This document shows positions 46,255-57,404 of a stretch of 64,000 bases of DNA, in pieces. Made by a program: the position numbers and the translations under genes. The notes under the pieces were generated by a model, which saw only the letters and a program-made list of their open reading frames with translations, was not told the DNA's origin and did not search any database. How positions within the stretch are numbered: the first letter of the stretch is position 1; every line of letters begins with the position of its first letter. The DNA comes from Haliclystus octoradiatus (taxonomy: Eukaryota; Cnidaria; Staurozoa; Stauromedusae; Haliclystidae). The stretch covers positions 17,507,307 through 17,571,306 of the forward strand of contig OU744451.1 of assembly GCA_916610825.1 (NCBI GenBank), given 5' to 3'.

Positions 46255-47018
46255 TATGATTCGTGAATAGAAACGGTAATGATACCTTTTCAAAAAAAGG
46301 TCTTAATCTGTTGTTCAATAAAGAAATTCTCTGTTTCATTAAACTCAAGCTCAACAGGAGATCTGGATTGAATCGGATTGTCAATAAAATCAATAAGATA
46401 TCCTCGTACAATGCCAAGTATGTGAGGATCCGATTTTAAACCATCACACGCTTGCGTAAATTGAGATAGTTGACCCCCATAAAACGTTAAGTAATTATCA
46501 CAGGTACTTACATTCTTAATCACTTGCGAGGATGGTAATTTGGTCGTTTGAATCCTCTGTGTGGTCTTTTTCCACGACCTCTCCGATTGTTTTGGCTTGG
46601 AAACCGTTTTGGCCGCAACGAATCCCATTTTTGTTGATGAGCGTCCTTGTCCGTTTTTTGAATCCTCGTGTTTTCTCTCCGTTAAAACCGATTCATTTAA
46701 AAGTACGACTTGTAGTACTAATATCTTTTAGATCTGAAGGTAGATTGTCGCCAAATAAATTATTAGTAAACGGACGAGTTTCAGAGCAAATTTATTTTTA
46801 TGCCCCACCAAGACAATTCTTGATGCACTCTTTTCGATGCTGATTAAGCTCCCAATTTAAATGAGCCATTAATGCAATAGCATCGCCAGCAAATCGTGTG
46901 ATATCTCCTTTTTTATCATTCCAATTATCTCCATATCCAGATGATCGAGATATATCAATAATTCTCGATACAGGCACGAATGACTGTAATAAAATGCGTA
47001 TTAAACGCTGATATTTAA
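46255..47018 (-). pseudogene. DIRS-like Gag C-terminal part and RT start
   Basis: VKYQRLIRILLQSFVPVSRI and RFAGDAIALMAHLNWELNQ (about 47015-46855) continue the Gag-like protein of the previous entry. A TAA pair near 46800 and a frame change precede FTNNLFGDNLP (46750-46720). The 46290-46628 frame contains the RT beginning, CDNYLTFYGGQLSQF to QQIKTFF. After a one-base shift KGIITVS follows, and the relic ends at the border of repeat copy B. Confidence 0.65.
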
Positions 47019-47023
47019 CATCA

Positions 47024-47720
47024 CCAAATTATACTTTTGCCAATTCACTCCTATGCTCCCTTACGAAACAACTTCAAAATCGCATAGATAAATCCTTTTG
47101 TCGAGCAATCAGGCTAGTGCTGCACAAGAAACCGTCATTCAGCTCATCCTAATGCTTTTCTGAAATGAAGATGCCTATAAAATCACTATGGAAGCTAAGT
47201 CTCGTCTCTGCTACACAAATTGCATGGCAAGTGCAACACAGCTGTGCGCCAGCATATATATCAGAGTCATTTCGATTCAAAAGTAGCAACACACGGGTAG
47301 GGAAACGTCATGACTTTGAAATTGCAAGATACAATCTAGCATGGGGTAAAAACTCAGTGGTAAGAGCTGGTGGCAAATTATACAATGAACTTTCCAAGGA
47401 TACCAGTGCTGAAATGTTAAAAATTAAGAACAGACATTTATTTAAGCTTGGCTATCATCTAAGAATTTGGTAGAAACGTACAGTACATTTTTAAGTTAAA
47501 TTTTAGCAAATAACAATAGCATATATCAAATACATATATACATAACTTAAATTACACTATTTACATATATAAAAAAATTAAACTACATTATTTACATATA
47601 TACATTGCTCGACATTCTGTAAAACATGCCTTTGGCAACTTCACAACTTTTTTCTTTTTCGGAATTTTTTTGTGAATGTAGAATTTGAGGTAAAATAAAT
47701 AAATTGATTTGATTTGATTT
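47024..47720 (+). mobile_element. Truncated non-LTR retrotransposon inserted in the DIRS relic
   Basis: The insert is flanked by CATCA on both sides (47019-47023 and 47721-47725), a candidate 5-bp target duplication, and it splits a Gag-like ORF on the opposite strand. The plus strand encodes an RT C-terminus: LQNRIDKSFCRAIRL near 47070, then the 47165-47473 frame with NTRVGKRHDFEIARYN and WGKNSVVRAGGKLYNEL. It ends in 'aaataaataaattg' and (ATTTG)n (47695-47720). This establishes that the DIRS copy is older than this insertion. Confidence 0.75.
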
Positions 47721-47725
47721 CATCA

Positions 47726-48304
47726 TCAGACCGTACTTCTGATTGTATCCGACTCCACATATCCGTATTTAATGCCGATACCATTAAAATTCTCGCATTT
47801 AGAGGGGCGATGATAACCCTCGTCTGAAATTTTCTCCTTCAATTTCTCCTTACTTAGATGCAACCGTAAAATTCTGTTTACAATAACAGAAATATTGGTA
47901 TCTGCTGGACTACCAACCTTGTCACGGTTCTTTAATGCTTCGTCCAATTCAAGTAACATATTGTCAACCTCTGTAGTCTCAACAATATTACTAGTAGATG
48001 GACCTGGTTGATCAGGGATTTGAATCAAATCCGTAACAGCATCATCAGCATTAGAAGACAGTTCTTCTGTACTGAAATCAATGACATCCTCCTTATCATT
48101 GTCGTTCTCTGATACAAAATATTCAGATAGTGATTCACCAATCACCCGACGAATATAATCACAAAGAGCCTTCTCCTCTGTCAATGGGCTCTTCGAGCTG
48201 GCAGAACTGCTCTCATCATCAGCAGTGTTAGGGTTTTCGTCACGTGGAAGTTTTTTACCCGCAATACGTGATGGCTGAGTGTCCTCAGATACATCACTAT
48301 CTGC
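47726..48304 (-). pseudogene. DIRS-like Gag, N-terminal part
   Basis: The ATG at 48304 starts MADSDVSEDTQPSRIAGKK (an ATG further upstream at 48346 is also open). The protein is acidic and Ser-rich. Its last part, LHLSKEKLKEKISD followed by YHRPSKCENFNGIGI, matches the 'RPxNCxxL' region of DIRS-type Gag proteins. The frame breaks at the insertion border (47721-47725). The remaining half lies beyond the insertion and contains DAIALMAHLNWELNQHRKE and, after two stops, FTNNLFGDNLP. Gag would package the element RNA; this copy cannot. Confidence 0.65.
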
Positions 48305-48310
48305 CATAAT

Positions 48311-49005
48311 AATCAAATACAAATCCTCTAATACCAACTCAATCAAATTAACAAAAAATATTATAACAATGAAATATAAATAAAATGAGCAGAGCAGACC
48401 GATTAATAATACAACCTTCTAGCAGTATAGTCACACTCACACTCGCTCTGAAGCAAATGCCACCTGAGGTGCCCATCTCACGTCTTTGCTTGGACGTTGT
48501 CATGGAGGTTGTCAAAATCGGGGTTCACATGGCGTCAAGTTATAGATGAAAACATCTACCTTTAAAGAGTCTATACAATTTATTTTTAATAGTTGCTTGA
48601 TTTTTGATCAAGTTTACTAAAACACTGACTACAGGAATAAATATATGGCTTTTCTCGCCACCATAAAGATCATTCAAACCTGAGAGCATTTGCAACATTT
48701 TAAAGAGCAACAACGTGCCAGTATCAGTTTGTTGAAGCAAGAACAACAGCATATTTTCTAGTTATAATATTTTCGACAGATCTAAAGATTTAGCTGATGA
48801 TCATGAAGCCAAATATAAATCGTGTAAATCCTGTTTAAATTGCATGCCATGTTTGCAAAACCGAATCTGGAATGAAGACGACCTCCTGGACAACTTCAAA
48901 ATATCTTATGACATCTCGCATGGTTTGATGCGCTTCTTTTGTTATGGAAAACAATGTGCAAAGGACACAAGTCTGACTAACATATGAGAATCGTCATAGA
49001 AATAA
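48311..49005. other. Non-coding DNA left of the gypsy element
   Basis: No gene recognised. Part of this may be the remaining 5' portion of the DIRS relic; no inverted repeats were found to prove it. Confidence 0.4.
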
Positions 49006-49010
49006 GTAAT

Positions 49011-49176
49011 TGTCGTATGACAATGATTAAAGATATTCATGAGTCAATGAGTACAACGCGAGATCCAACATAATCTAATCTTATTAATAAAGAACATCTA
49101 CTTTTATAGTCTACATCAAAACGAGGTTATTATAAAGAGGTTATATATACAGGAATAACAATTACGTAATACGACA
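49011..49176 (-). repeat. 3' LTR of the gypsy element
   Basis: 166 bases with an 8-base terminal inverted repeat (TGTCGTAT / ATACGACA). Compared with the right LTR, two single-base differences are visible, near 49134 ('ggttatt' versus 'ggttaat') and near 49150 ('ttatata' versus 'ttatgta'). Confidence 0.95.
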
Positions 49177-49265
49177 ACTTCCCTTTATCTAAATTAAAGC
49201 AAATATTGTTATTACTGATGTTGTCTTTTTACCAAATTAATTAATTAATTAATCAATTTTATTTA

Positions 49266-50150
49266 TTAACTATAACCAAAACGATTTGGTTGACGAACAA
49301 TTCTTGATGAACGCCGTATTGACATATGTGGTGAAGATATGTTTGAATCAGCTGGTTGAACTGCTGATGATGATGTTGTATCGGGTGTGGGGCTAGTCCT
49401 ACTTGTTTGTTCTAAATTGCAGTCTACAGGGGCATTGCCAATTTGATTGTTCGAAGCTAATACTGTTCTCTCCCCCAATTTTAACCACGCTGTGTTTGAT
49501 CCTTTTGCAACAACAAATGCAGCTTTCCGAGAGGGTGTGGAATTTGTTGGCTTATACATTACAATGTCTCCGGGTACATGATCGGAAACAAAAGGGACTC
49601 TGAGATTTCTCCCCATTAAAATTTGTGCAGGTGATTCTCCGCGAGCATTCGAAGTAGTTCTGTGTACCAGCAAAATCTTGTTTAGAAACATATCGAAAGA
49701 AACGCGCATATTGCGATGCCAAGCTTTCATAGCACGCTTCACTGTTTGGACCGACCGCTCTGCAAGGCCGTTAGCGCGAGGGAAATAGGCGGGTGATTCA
49801 GATTTGTAGCAACCAGATTTGGCTAGCCATGAAACAATAGCGTCATTGACGAATTCTTGCGCATTATCGGAAACTAAGTGTTTTGCGACACCGAAACGGG
49901 CAAAAAGTGATGAAAATATTCGAATAATATTTGGAGTGGATCGGTCTGGACATCGGAAAGCTTCAATCCAGCCGCTACCAGCATCAACAATCATTAAAAC
50001 ATTTCCGATATCTGGAACATGGCCGAAATCCATATGTAATCTTTCCCAAGGGTCAGCTTTTGGCCATTCATGTACTGATTTGGCAGTCTTAGGGCGCAAA
50101 GTACAGCACTGTTCACAAGAAGATACATAGCGGTCTATGTCACGAGCCAT
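49266..50150 (-). pseudogene. gypsy gag-pol part 3: integrase and C-terminal tail
   Basis: The frame visible here begins MARDIDRYVSSCEQC, the CxxC half of the integrase His/Cys finger; the His half lies just upstream in the same frame, after the 11-base duplication. The core has the DDE triad: MDFGHV, VSDNAQEFVND and FPRANGLAERSVQTVKRA. Following segments (VHRTTSNARGESPAQILMGR) and a basic/Ser-rich end (RRSSRIVRQPNRFG) complete a normal-length integrase. No chromodomain is evident. The stop at 49266 is the natural end of gag-pol, about 90 bases from the 3' LTR. Confidence 0.92.
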
Positions 50151-50194
50151 GTCTGGCCACCAAGCACTCTTTGAGAGAAAGCGCTGGGTTGCAT

Positions 50195-51652
50195 TTATAC
50201 CTTGGTGGGTAGAATGTGCTTTTTCGAGAATTGAACGGCGGAGCGATGCAGGAATAAAACAGGAATAAAAGCAATAGAACCGAAATAGATAACGTCGTTA
50301 TGTATAGTTAAATTTTGGTTCAAACGCGCAAACGGACGCTCAGCTTCACTGGGATTGGCCCAATTGCCCGAAATAATACGCCCTTTTAGAGATTGTGCGA
50401 TGACATCAAGATGAGTAGCATTTTTTAAATTGGAAAAAGCAATAACTGGCTGAAGAAAAGCCTCGTCACAGCTACGTGTGACTTCGACAGCAGCAACAAT
50501 GTCTTCGCGGGAAAGGGTGGAAGACACTGAAAGGCGAGATAATGCATCAGCATGACAGATTTCAGTTCCGGGCCTGTGTTGAATATTAAAATCAAACGCC
50601 ATTAATTTTATGGCCCACCGACTGATTCGTGCCGAAGCAGTTTTTGGAATTGGTTGATCAGCACCAAATAATTGGATCAAAGCCTTATGATCCGTGATAA
50701 GTGTGAAATGACGACCTAAGAGCAGTTGAAGCAGCCTTTCTACGCACCAAACAATACCGAGACCTTCCCTTTCAGTTGCAGAGTATTTGTTTTCAGCTGG
50801 AGTAAGGGATTTTGAAATAAAAATAACAGGTTGGCCATCCTGTGTGAGGACACCAGCAATACAATGGTCTGATGCGTCAGTGGTCAATGTCGCTTCTTTT
50901 AGCAACGAATATGGTTGAACAATTGGTTTACTTGAAAGTTCAGATTTGAGATTTTCAAACGAACGAGCACAATCATTATTCCATTCAAAAGCGGTTTCTT
51001 TTTTGCGTAATAAATTTAGCGGTTTTATTTTGTCTGCAAAGTTTGGTATGAAACGCCCAAAAAAATTCACCAAACCAACAAATGACTCAATTTCTTTTTT
51101 ATTTTGAGGAGGACGCATGCTGTTAATTTTATTGACAAGGCGATCATCTGGTTGAATACCAGAAGCTGATATGCGATAGCCCAAAAACGAAACTTCAGAA
51201 ACACGCTGTGTGGATTTTTCCATATTAATAGAAAGCCGCCGTGATTTAAACCGTTCCATTACAGCGTTCAAACGTTTGTTTAAAGATTCTTCAGTAGTGG
51301 CATAAATAAGGACATCATCCTGATAAGCAATTGTGCCCTTTAAACCTTGCAGGACATCTTCAATTACATGTTGAAAAATAGCCGAACTGTTGCGCATGCC
51401 CATTTGTAAGCGGGTTACGCTATAAAGGCCTTTACTAGTGTTGATAATAGATAATTTTCGCGCGTTATCGTCGAGTTTTACTTGCCAATAGGCGGATTGC
51501 AAATCAATTTTCGCGAAGAAACGTGCACCATCCATTTTTGCAAAAATTGTTTCAGAATTCGGTAGAGGGTAATCATCGAACAAGATTTCGCTGTTTACAT
51601 GGACACTAAAGTCTGCGCACATTCGTAATCCCCCCGATTTTTTTTTATCCAA
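50195..51652 (-). pseudogene. gypsy gag-pol part 2: RT, RNase H, start of integrase
   Basis: Entry into this frame is at a run of nine A (minus strand, 51638-51646), one base short for the frame used upstream. The RT palm has FAKIDLQSAYWQVKL, LQMGMRNSSAIFQ and the catalytic YQDDVLIY, followed by VSFLGYRIS. RNase H has TTDASDHCIAGVLTQDG, ATEREGLGIVW and ITDHKALIQLF. The linker has RPGTEICHADALSRL. Close to the end, an exact 11-base tandem duplication (50249-50270, 'caggaataaaa' twice) throws the integrase N-terminus out of frame, and a TAA at 50195 follows. All RT and RNase H key residues are present. Confidence 0.92.
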
Positions 51653-51684
51653 ACAACAGGAGATGCATTTTCTGGCCCGCCCGA

Positions 51685-53025
51685 TTAAATCGGCTCAATA
51701 ACCCCCATCCTCTCTAGCCGAGTTAGCTCTAGGTCTACAGCGGTTTGGAGTGGGAGTGGAACAGGTCTAGCACGGCAAAACATTGGCTCAGCACCCTGCT
51801 TTAATTTCATAGAAGCTAAAACACCAGTTATGTAAGGGAGTGGCTTCACATCATCATCATCTGCGGAACTAACCATCTGATCACTAACATGATCACGACC
51901 CAACAGGCCATAATTTCTATTAGACTCTACTACATAAAATATGATAGAATTATTTACGCTATGTTGAACTACGTTTAATTTACAGCTACCGATTACTGAT
52001 AACTCGTGGTCATCATAACATTTGAGCTTACGATTGCTTGGAGTGAGCGGAGGACAATCCAACTGTTCCCAAACTTTACGTGACAGAACAGAACATGAGG
52101 CGCCAGTGTCTTTTAACATTCTCACTTTCACGTTGTTAATACTAATATCTTCAGTAGATAGACTTGTATTATTGACATCATCACAGCATAAAATAATGGC
52201 TACATCGTTGACATCGTCATTGGCGTCACTGTCATTGTCCACTGCTACATGATTTACCTTCGCGGTGTCTTTCTTCTTTTTATAACAGCACTGTTCAAGG
52301 TGCCCACGTTTGTTGCAATAACCACATCTTTTGTTGAAAGCCGGACAAGCACGCGGAGGGTGTGTCCCATCACAGAATTTGCATTTATGACTGTTTGAAG
52401 CTTTGTTGGTTGAGCTTTTAACATAATTAACGACCACTTTTCCTTCATTAGGTAATGTCGTTCGTTGTAGAAATGTCTGCGTCATATCGTAGAGGCGGAC
52501 ACGTTCTCTTAAATCCTCAAAAGTAGCCGTTGGCATTAGTCGTATATAATCCAGCAACTCTCTGGTGATTTTGACATCGTTGAAGCAGTTTATAAAAACC
52601 AATTTCTTTAACTCTTCTGATGGGTCCAATGTTTCTTTGAACCGTGAAAAGTCGCATCTTTCACTTTGATAATTGATTCTAGTGTAGACATCTTCTACTG
52701 ACTCATCTGGCAATTGTCGTATTGCTAAAAATGTAGTGCGTTCAGCAATCAAAAAACGCTCTTTTGGCTCTATGTATTTACAAGCGATAGCATAAATGTC
52801 AGCAAATGGCATTTGTTCAAGCTTCTTTGGTGTAACCAATCTTGACAATGTGATATATGATGTCTCTCCACACATTTCTATGAACATATCAGTTTGCTCT
52901 AAATACCCGTCTTTGGAAAGATCTCCATCTTCAGGTTGATCACGACGGCATTTAGCATTAAACGAAGCAAACCAAGCGTTTGCTTTCTCGACATCATCTA
53001 AGACTAAAATTCTTTTTCGGTCCAT
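51685..53025 (-). pseudogene. gypsy gag-pol part 1: Gag, zinc knuckles, protease, start of RT
   Basis: The ATG at 53025 starts MDRKRILVLDD, about 45 bases inside the primer-binding site. Gag (residues 1-215) packages the RNA. Two Cys/His knuckles follow near residues 217-249 (CKFCDGTHPPRAC and CGYCNKRGHLEQCC). The aspartic protease active site is DTGASCSVL near residue 317, with GLLGRDH near residue 383. The frame ends after GVIEPI at a TAA (51685-51687), at the point where RT should continue. The protein similarity resumes downstream in the same frame before the next lesion, so the TAA is a nonsense mutation and not a natural end. Confidence 0.92.
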
Positions 53026-53051
53026 CGCAATGTCAGCGAAGATTCTTTGTA

Positions 53052-53071
53052 CTTTATAACTCGCAGCGCCA
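53052..53071 (-). other. Primer-binding site
   Basis: Starting three bases inside the 5' LTR, the minus strand reads TGGCGCTGCGAGTTATAAAG. A TGG at this place is complementary to the CCA end of a tRNA. The specific tRNA cannot be named without the host tRNA set. Confidence 0.75.
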
Positions 53072-53074
53072 ATT

Positions 53075-53240
53075 TGTCGTATGACAATGATTAAAGATAT
53101 TCATGAGTCAATGAGTACAACGCGAGATCCAACATAATCTAATCTTATTAATAAAGAACATCTACTTTTATAGTCTACATCAAAACGAGGTTAATATAAA
53201 GAGGTTATGTATACAGGAATAACAATTACGTAATACGACA
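53075..53240 (-). repeat. 5' LTR of the gypsy element
   Basis: 166 bases, near-identical to 49011-49176. As the upstream LTR on the minus strand it should carry the promoter for the element RNA; a 'tataaag'-like phrase is visible on the plus strand only, so the promoter itself is not resolved. Confidence 0.95.
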
Positions 53241-53245
53241 GTAAT

Positions 53246-53927
53246 ACTTGGGGAAAATCAAATGGAAATAAAGTATTCTCTCAATTCAGAAAAAGAGACC
53301 AAGTTTGAAAGCTGAATTGCATTCTCGATAGTATTTCTCTATGAATGATAATTCCATAGGTTCAAATTTGAGTTCCAAACATTTTTGGAAAATGGGCGCT
53401 ATATGCTCCTCTAAATTAATACACAACAAAGTCAACAGGGAAAGCTTCAAAAATCTAATTACGTCTCATAGTACAGCATTTTTGAATATTTTTAAGATGA
53501 CTATGAATGTAACAATCTCAAAGATGCTACTGTGGCATTTAAAAGTCTATTCGATATAACCTTATGCTTAAAAGTGATGCATTTGAATACATGTCTTCCA
53601 ATGTGATTGTGAAAGATTATTCAGCTAGTGTGATATTTTCTTTAAAGCTAAAAGTACGTGTGAGATGAGAAGGTGTTGACAGATTTAGTTTTTCTTGAAC
53701 TTTTGGTCATTGCTACTCATATTTCTATAACAAAAATGTACAAGATACCTTTGCAACATTCTACTATCCGTATTGTGTTCTTATATCAAACAGTTTCCAA
53801 CCATTCTTTCATCAATCATGTAGTAAATTAAAGTTAACATCTGTCAACACCTTTACCAAACAGAAAACCACACACTGTAAGCTGTAAGAAAACCATACCC
53901 ATTAGCTGTGACGACCACATTGCAAGC
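53246..53927. other. Non-coding DNA between gypsy element and MITE
   Basis: No gene recognised; the 72-codon ORF at 53341-53559 shows no motif I know. Confidence 0.4.
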
Positions 53928-53931
53928 TTAA

Positions 53932-54699
53932 AGGGAGAATACTGACCGGGGAACATTGCGCGCTCAACCAACTCATACGTCATCAATTTAAACAAAGCTT
54001 TGAGAAAAGCTGCCGTGCGTGTGAGTGAGCTTCGTTTTATTATTCTGGCCGTATGTTGATTTTATGGTAAAGCATTTCAAATGAACAAATTAAAATCACA
54101 ATTTGGGAGCTATACTACGTACTTATTTTATCACGTTCTGGACTTTAATGTATTGTCTACCATGTGATCAATAGTATAAAAAGGATGATGTGCGGAAGCG
54201 GTTTTAGTTCGATCAGTTCGATTGATATGTTGAACGAAAGTAACACTAAACAAGAACCTTGTTTAACATTTCTATTTTCGTTATAAAACCAAATCATTGT
54301 GTCTCTTAACATCTTAGGTCATCTTGCGTATCGATTATCGTTCTTTTTCATGTTTTTGATGTAACGATCGGTCCATAAAAGCTTGCCAACTAATAACAAG
54401 GCAACTGCAGTAAATATAACCAAGGATAAATATACTAAAAGTAAACTAATGTGATAATTCAATAAAACTATGCGAATCTGAGTTAAATGCATGGAATAAA
54501 ACATTGTTCAAAAACATTGATTCGTTGATGATTGTCACGAGTTCACGGCTTAGACATTTGTTCCAGTCTCGCGTTTTTGATTATTTCGTTCATAACAATA
54601 GAATTAAGGCGAGGCCAACTCTGTTTCAAAACGAGTACTTGAATTTGGTATGAAGAATTCAAGTTCCGCGTGCAACGCTCCCCGGTCAGTATTCTCCCT
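53932..54699. mobile_element. Kolobok-like MITE with TTAA target duplication
   Basis: Both ends, read inward, start AGGGAGAATACTGACCGGGG apart from one mismatch at the last base, then diverge slightly (AACATTGCGCG versus AGCGTTGCACG). TTAA flanks both (53928-53931 and 54700-54703). TTAA targets are used by piggyBac and Kolobok; ends beginning AGGG fit Kolobok better than the CCC start of piggyBac. At 768 bases with no transposase it is non-autonomous. The 61-codon hydrophobic ORF inside is not convincing. Confidence 0.87.
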
Positions 54700-54703
54700 T
54701 TAA

Positions 54704-55514
54704 CATTCCAATGCATCAATTTAAAGTACAAGCTTCGAGCATAGGTTCTCATCCATTGGTTTTTAATTGATGCAGTAGCATTTTGAGATTGTTGCCTTTC
54801 TAGACAATGCAAAAATATTCAAAATGCCTTACTGAGATCATGCTGACAATTAATGAGATTTTTTTAAAGGTTAAAGTCTTTTCCTCATTGGTCTTGTGTA
54901 TTAATTTTGAGGGGCATTCAGTGCTCTTTTCTCAACAATTTTTGAACTCAAGTTTTCAATTTTCCAACTTTCGTTTTTTTCTCCAAAATTCAGTAGTGCG
55001 AAAACATATATCAAGGATGAGTATGGATATCTTGGTAAAATGGTTAAATTTAAAAGTAGCATCAAACATTCTATTGTAAAATAAATGTAACATTAATATA
55101 TAAAATTATCATTCATATAAATCTGATTTTTTGATATAGCCAATTTCCAAGTGATCATAAAAGTCTAAATATAAATAATGAGCATATTAGTGTAGGATGT
55201 TTGCCGTTCAATGTAACATACATTAAGCTACGAGTAAACATTTATGTATGTGTCATGATTATATGTATCATTTATATATTCTGTGCAATATAATGGAAGG
55301 TATCAAAGTCATAATGATGGACGATTCATAGGATTATGTAATATTATACATACATATGATTTATTTTTGTCACCTATCAGATTACTCTATATATTGCTGT
55401 ATGAAGCCTGGTTCCCATATAGCCAAATCTATTGCATCATTGTTTGGGTCATTGGCTGCGACATTGCCTTCGTCATTCACCTGGGTCAATGCTGTAAACA
55501 TTTATCGACTTTTT
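54704..55514. other. Non-coding AT-rich DNA
   Basis: No gene recognised; small ORFs at 54807-55079, 55283-55540 and 55356-55571 have no motif I know, and the last two run into the hairpin. Confidence 0.4.
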
Positions 55515-55626
55515 CTATTGTTTCTACCGGATGTCGCTAGTCTTGGCTCAGTGATTTCAAAGTTGGAGTGAGTTCAATTTTGAAATCATGTGGGCAAGAC
55601 TAGTGACATGCGGTCGAAAACAATCA
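55515..55626. repeat. Foldback hairpin
   Basis: The left arm ('attgtttctaccggatgtcg', 'ctagtctt', 'tgatttcaaa') is matched by the reverse complement of the right arm, whose plus strand reads 'tttgaaatcatgtggg', 'aagactagtgacatgcgg', 'tcgaaaacaat'. Identity is high but imperfect, centre near 55570. MITE-like or foldback element. Confidence 0.65.
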
Positions 55627-57046
55627 ATAAAATTTACATCAGGGGACCATCAATCAACTAATCAGAAACATTTTTAAAACAATTAAAATACTAATGCTGG
55701 ATAGTAGATATTACCATTTCGTTTTATAAGAACAAAGCAGTCTCAAATCGAGCAAAATGAAGGAAAATTAGTCGAGTATTACCGTAAGGAAATAAGATCA
55801 AATCCAGGTTCAACTCAAATTTACATTTTCTATATAAAAAAATTTTAGTTGTCTTCCAGGAAATGAAAGGCAGATCCTGATTTACATTCAATTCCATGCA
55901 AACTGAAAATTTCAAAGATAATCTAAAGGAATATTTATTTAAGGAGATGTATAGCTCCGAATATTAGATAGAAAATTATTAATATAAAATGTGAAACAAG
56001 GCTATATAGTCAAAAATAATTGTCAACATCAAACAAATATAGACATTTTCTACTTCAGCAAAGGAGATACGCGTATATAAATTTTGTATTAGTATATACA
56101 ACCGAAACTGCTACTATATTCAGTGTAATGCGATATGCAGGTTTGAACTGTCTGGCAACACATGTCTACATTCCCTTTTTAAAGCGGAAACGAGGTCATT
56201 TTAAGGTAATTTTGAAGCAGATTAAATAAACAAGGTATTCTATTCGGATAACCGCCAAAATAGCTCATGTTCATAGACTTCATAGAATCTATGTGTTCAA
56301 TATATAACGTCAGTATTTTACGTCAGATTGAATAATTCCTACGCATCATTTTATGTAGTTTTCATCATTCCTTTGACTAAGCAGTGAAAAATATGCCTAG
56401 AATTATCCACAACTACACCTATAACCGTAATTATTACTTGTGATACATAATTACATATATCATTGTTATACCTTGTTGGATGAGTGTTTAAAGTAGAATA
56501 CATGTAGGAGATTTAACTATATATTTGAAGATATTTTACAATGTTGATGAAAAAAGGTTTATCCCGTTTGGTGCAGATGCTGTTCTTCTCAATTATCCAG
56601 TATGCAAGTAAATTCTAGTATTTAATTTCTTCACATTTATGCATAGTAGCCGTAATGTGATTTGACAAACTGATAGAAGCTGTGACCACCTGCGCCTGCG
56701 CGCGCATGTGCCGTAGCATATCGCGGTCATTGTGCTCTGATAGATATCGCAGCACTCACTTGCTTAATAATAGTTGATAATGTGCGCGTAGCAATACCAA
56801 AAGCATTTGCAGTCTTCCTCATTCTGCCACCGTCTGGAAAATAATACAAAGTAAGTGCAAATTGCATTTCAACAGACAAAGCTTTCCTCGTAAGTCATAA
56901 CGGTATTCCTTTTGCTTATTTAAGGCCGTAATTTCGTTGCAAAGCAACAAGAAAGTTGAATGCAGCATTCTGAAATTGTCTTTCCACCCTGCCGTTAATG
57001 AAATTCCATGCTCAATATTAGAACACCACGTTTGACTTTGTCCAGG
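55627..57046. other. Non-coding DNA
   Basis: No gene or repeat recognised. A G/C-richer phrase with 'cctgcgcctgcgcgcgc' lies at about 56685-56705. Confidence 0.4.
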
Positions 57047-57052
57047 TTTAAT

Positions 57053-57404
57053 CCCCGGGGGGGTAACTCCATATGGTTTGGTATACGGGGACGTGCCAAT
57101 TATTGAGGGTACCTTTTCATCGTCTTGTAAAATATTTAGGGTATAAATTTCATGATTTTCAAAATATTTGGGGTATTAGTTTTCAAAAAAAAAATTATTT
57201 GCAGGTATCAATTTGAAAATAATGCTTAAAGAACATAAAATGCTTTCTTCGCATTTGTGGATTATTTTCTGGGGTATATATTTTGGTGTGAAAAAAATAT
57301 TTGAGGTTCCACTTTAGGATTAAAAAAATTTTTTGGGGGGTATTTTTAAATTCAAATTGGCACCCCCCCCCCGTCCCTGAAGTTCTTGAGTTACCCCCCC
57401 GGGG
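57053..57404. mobile_element. Short MITE with CCCCGGGGGGGTAACTC termini
   Basis: The left end CCCCGGGGGGGTAACTC is exactly matched by the reverse complement of the right end; next to them 'tatacggggacgtgcc' faces 'ggcacccccccccc' and 'gtccctgaag'. TTTAAT lies on both sides (57047-57052 and 57405-57410), a candidate target duplication that includes TTAA. The 352-base interior is A/T-rich and non-coding. A diverged relative is at 39101-39312. Confidence 0.85.

Larger units (their letters stand above)
46255..48310 (-). mobile_element. DIRS-like retrotransposon relic, split by a non-LTR insertion
   Basis: On the minus strand the order is: Gag-like N-terminal part (48304-47726), a gap filled by plus-strand foreign DNA (47024-47720), Gag-like C-terminal part (~47010-46680), then the start of a reverse transcriptase (~46530-46260). 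The RT start has GGQLSQFTQACDGLKSDPH, GYLIDF, ETENFFIEQQIKTFF and KGII, the N-terminal pattern of DIRS/Ngaro-type RTs. No tyrosine recombinase, RNase H or terminal repeats remain; the element is cut off where copy B begins. Confidence 0.7.
49006..53245 (-). mobile_element. Young Ty3/gypsy LTR retrotransposon, 4.23 kb plus 5-bp TSD
   Basis: Two 166-base LTRs (49011-49176 and 53075-53240) begin TGTCGTAT and end ATACGACA and differ at about two positions. GTAAT flanks both outer ends (49006-49010 and 53241-53245). On the minus strand the order is LTR, primer-binding site (TGGCGCTGCGAG at 53071), gag-pol, polypurine tract (AAAGGGAAG, 49179-49187), LTR. Gag, protease, RT, RNase H and integrase come in the order of Ty3/gypsy (Metaviridae). 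The compact single-frame gag-pol recalls mag/SURL-like elements; that lineage call is inference. Gag-pol carries three lesions (see the CDS entries), yet LTR divergence is low. Confidence 0.95.

Noticed and set aside
56670..56800. tRNA or snRNA gene in the G/C-richer patch
   Set aside because: No A-box/B-box pair or snRNA promoter-like element could be aligned.
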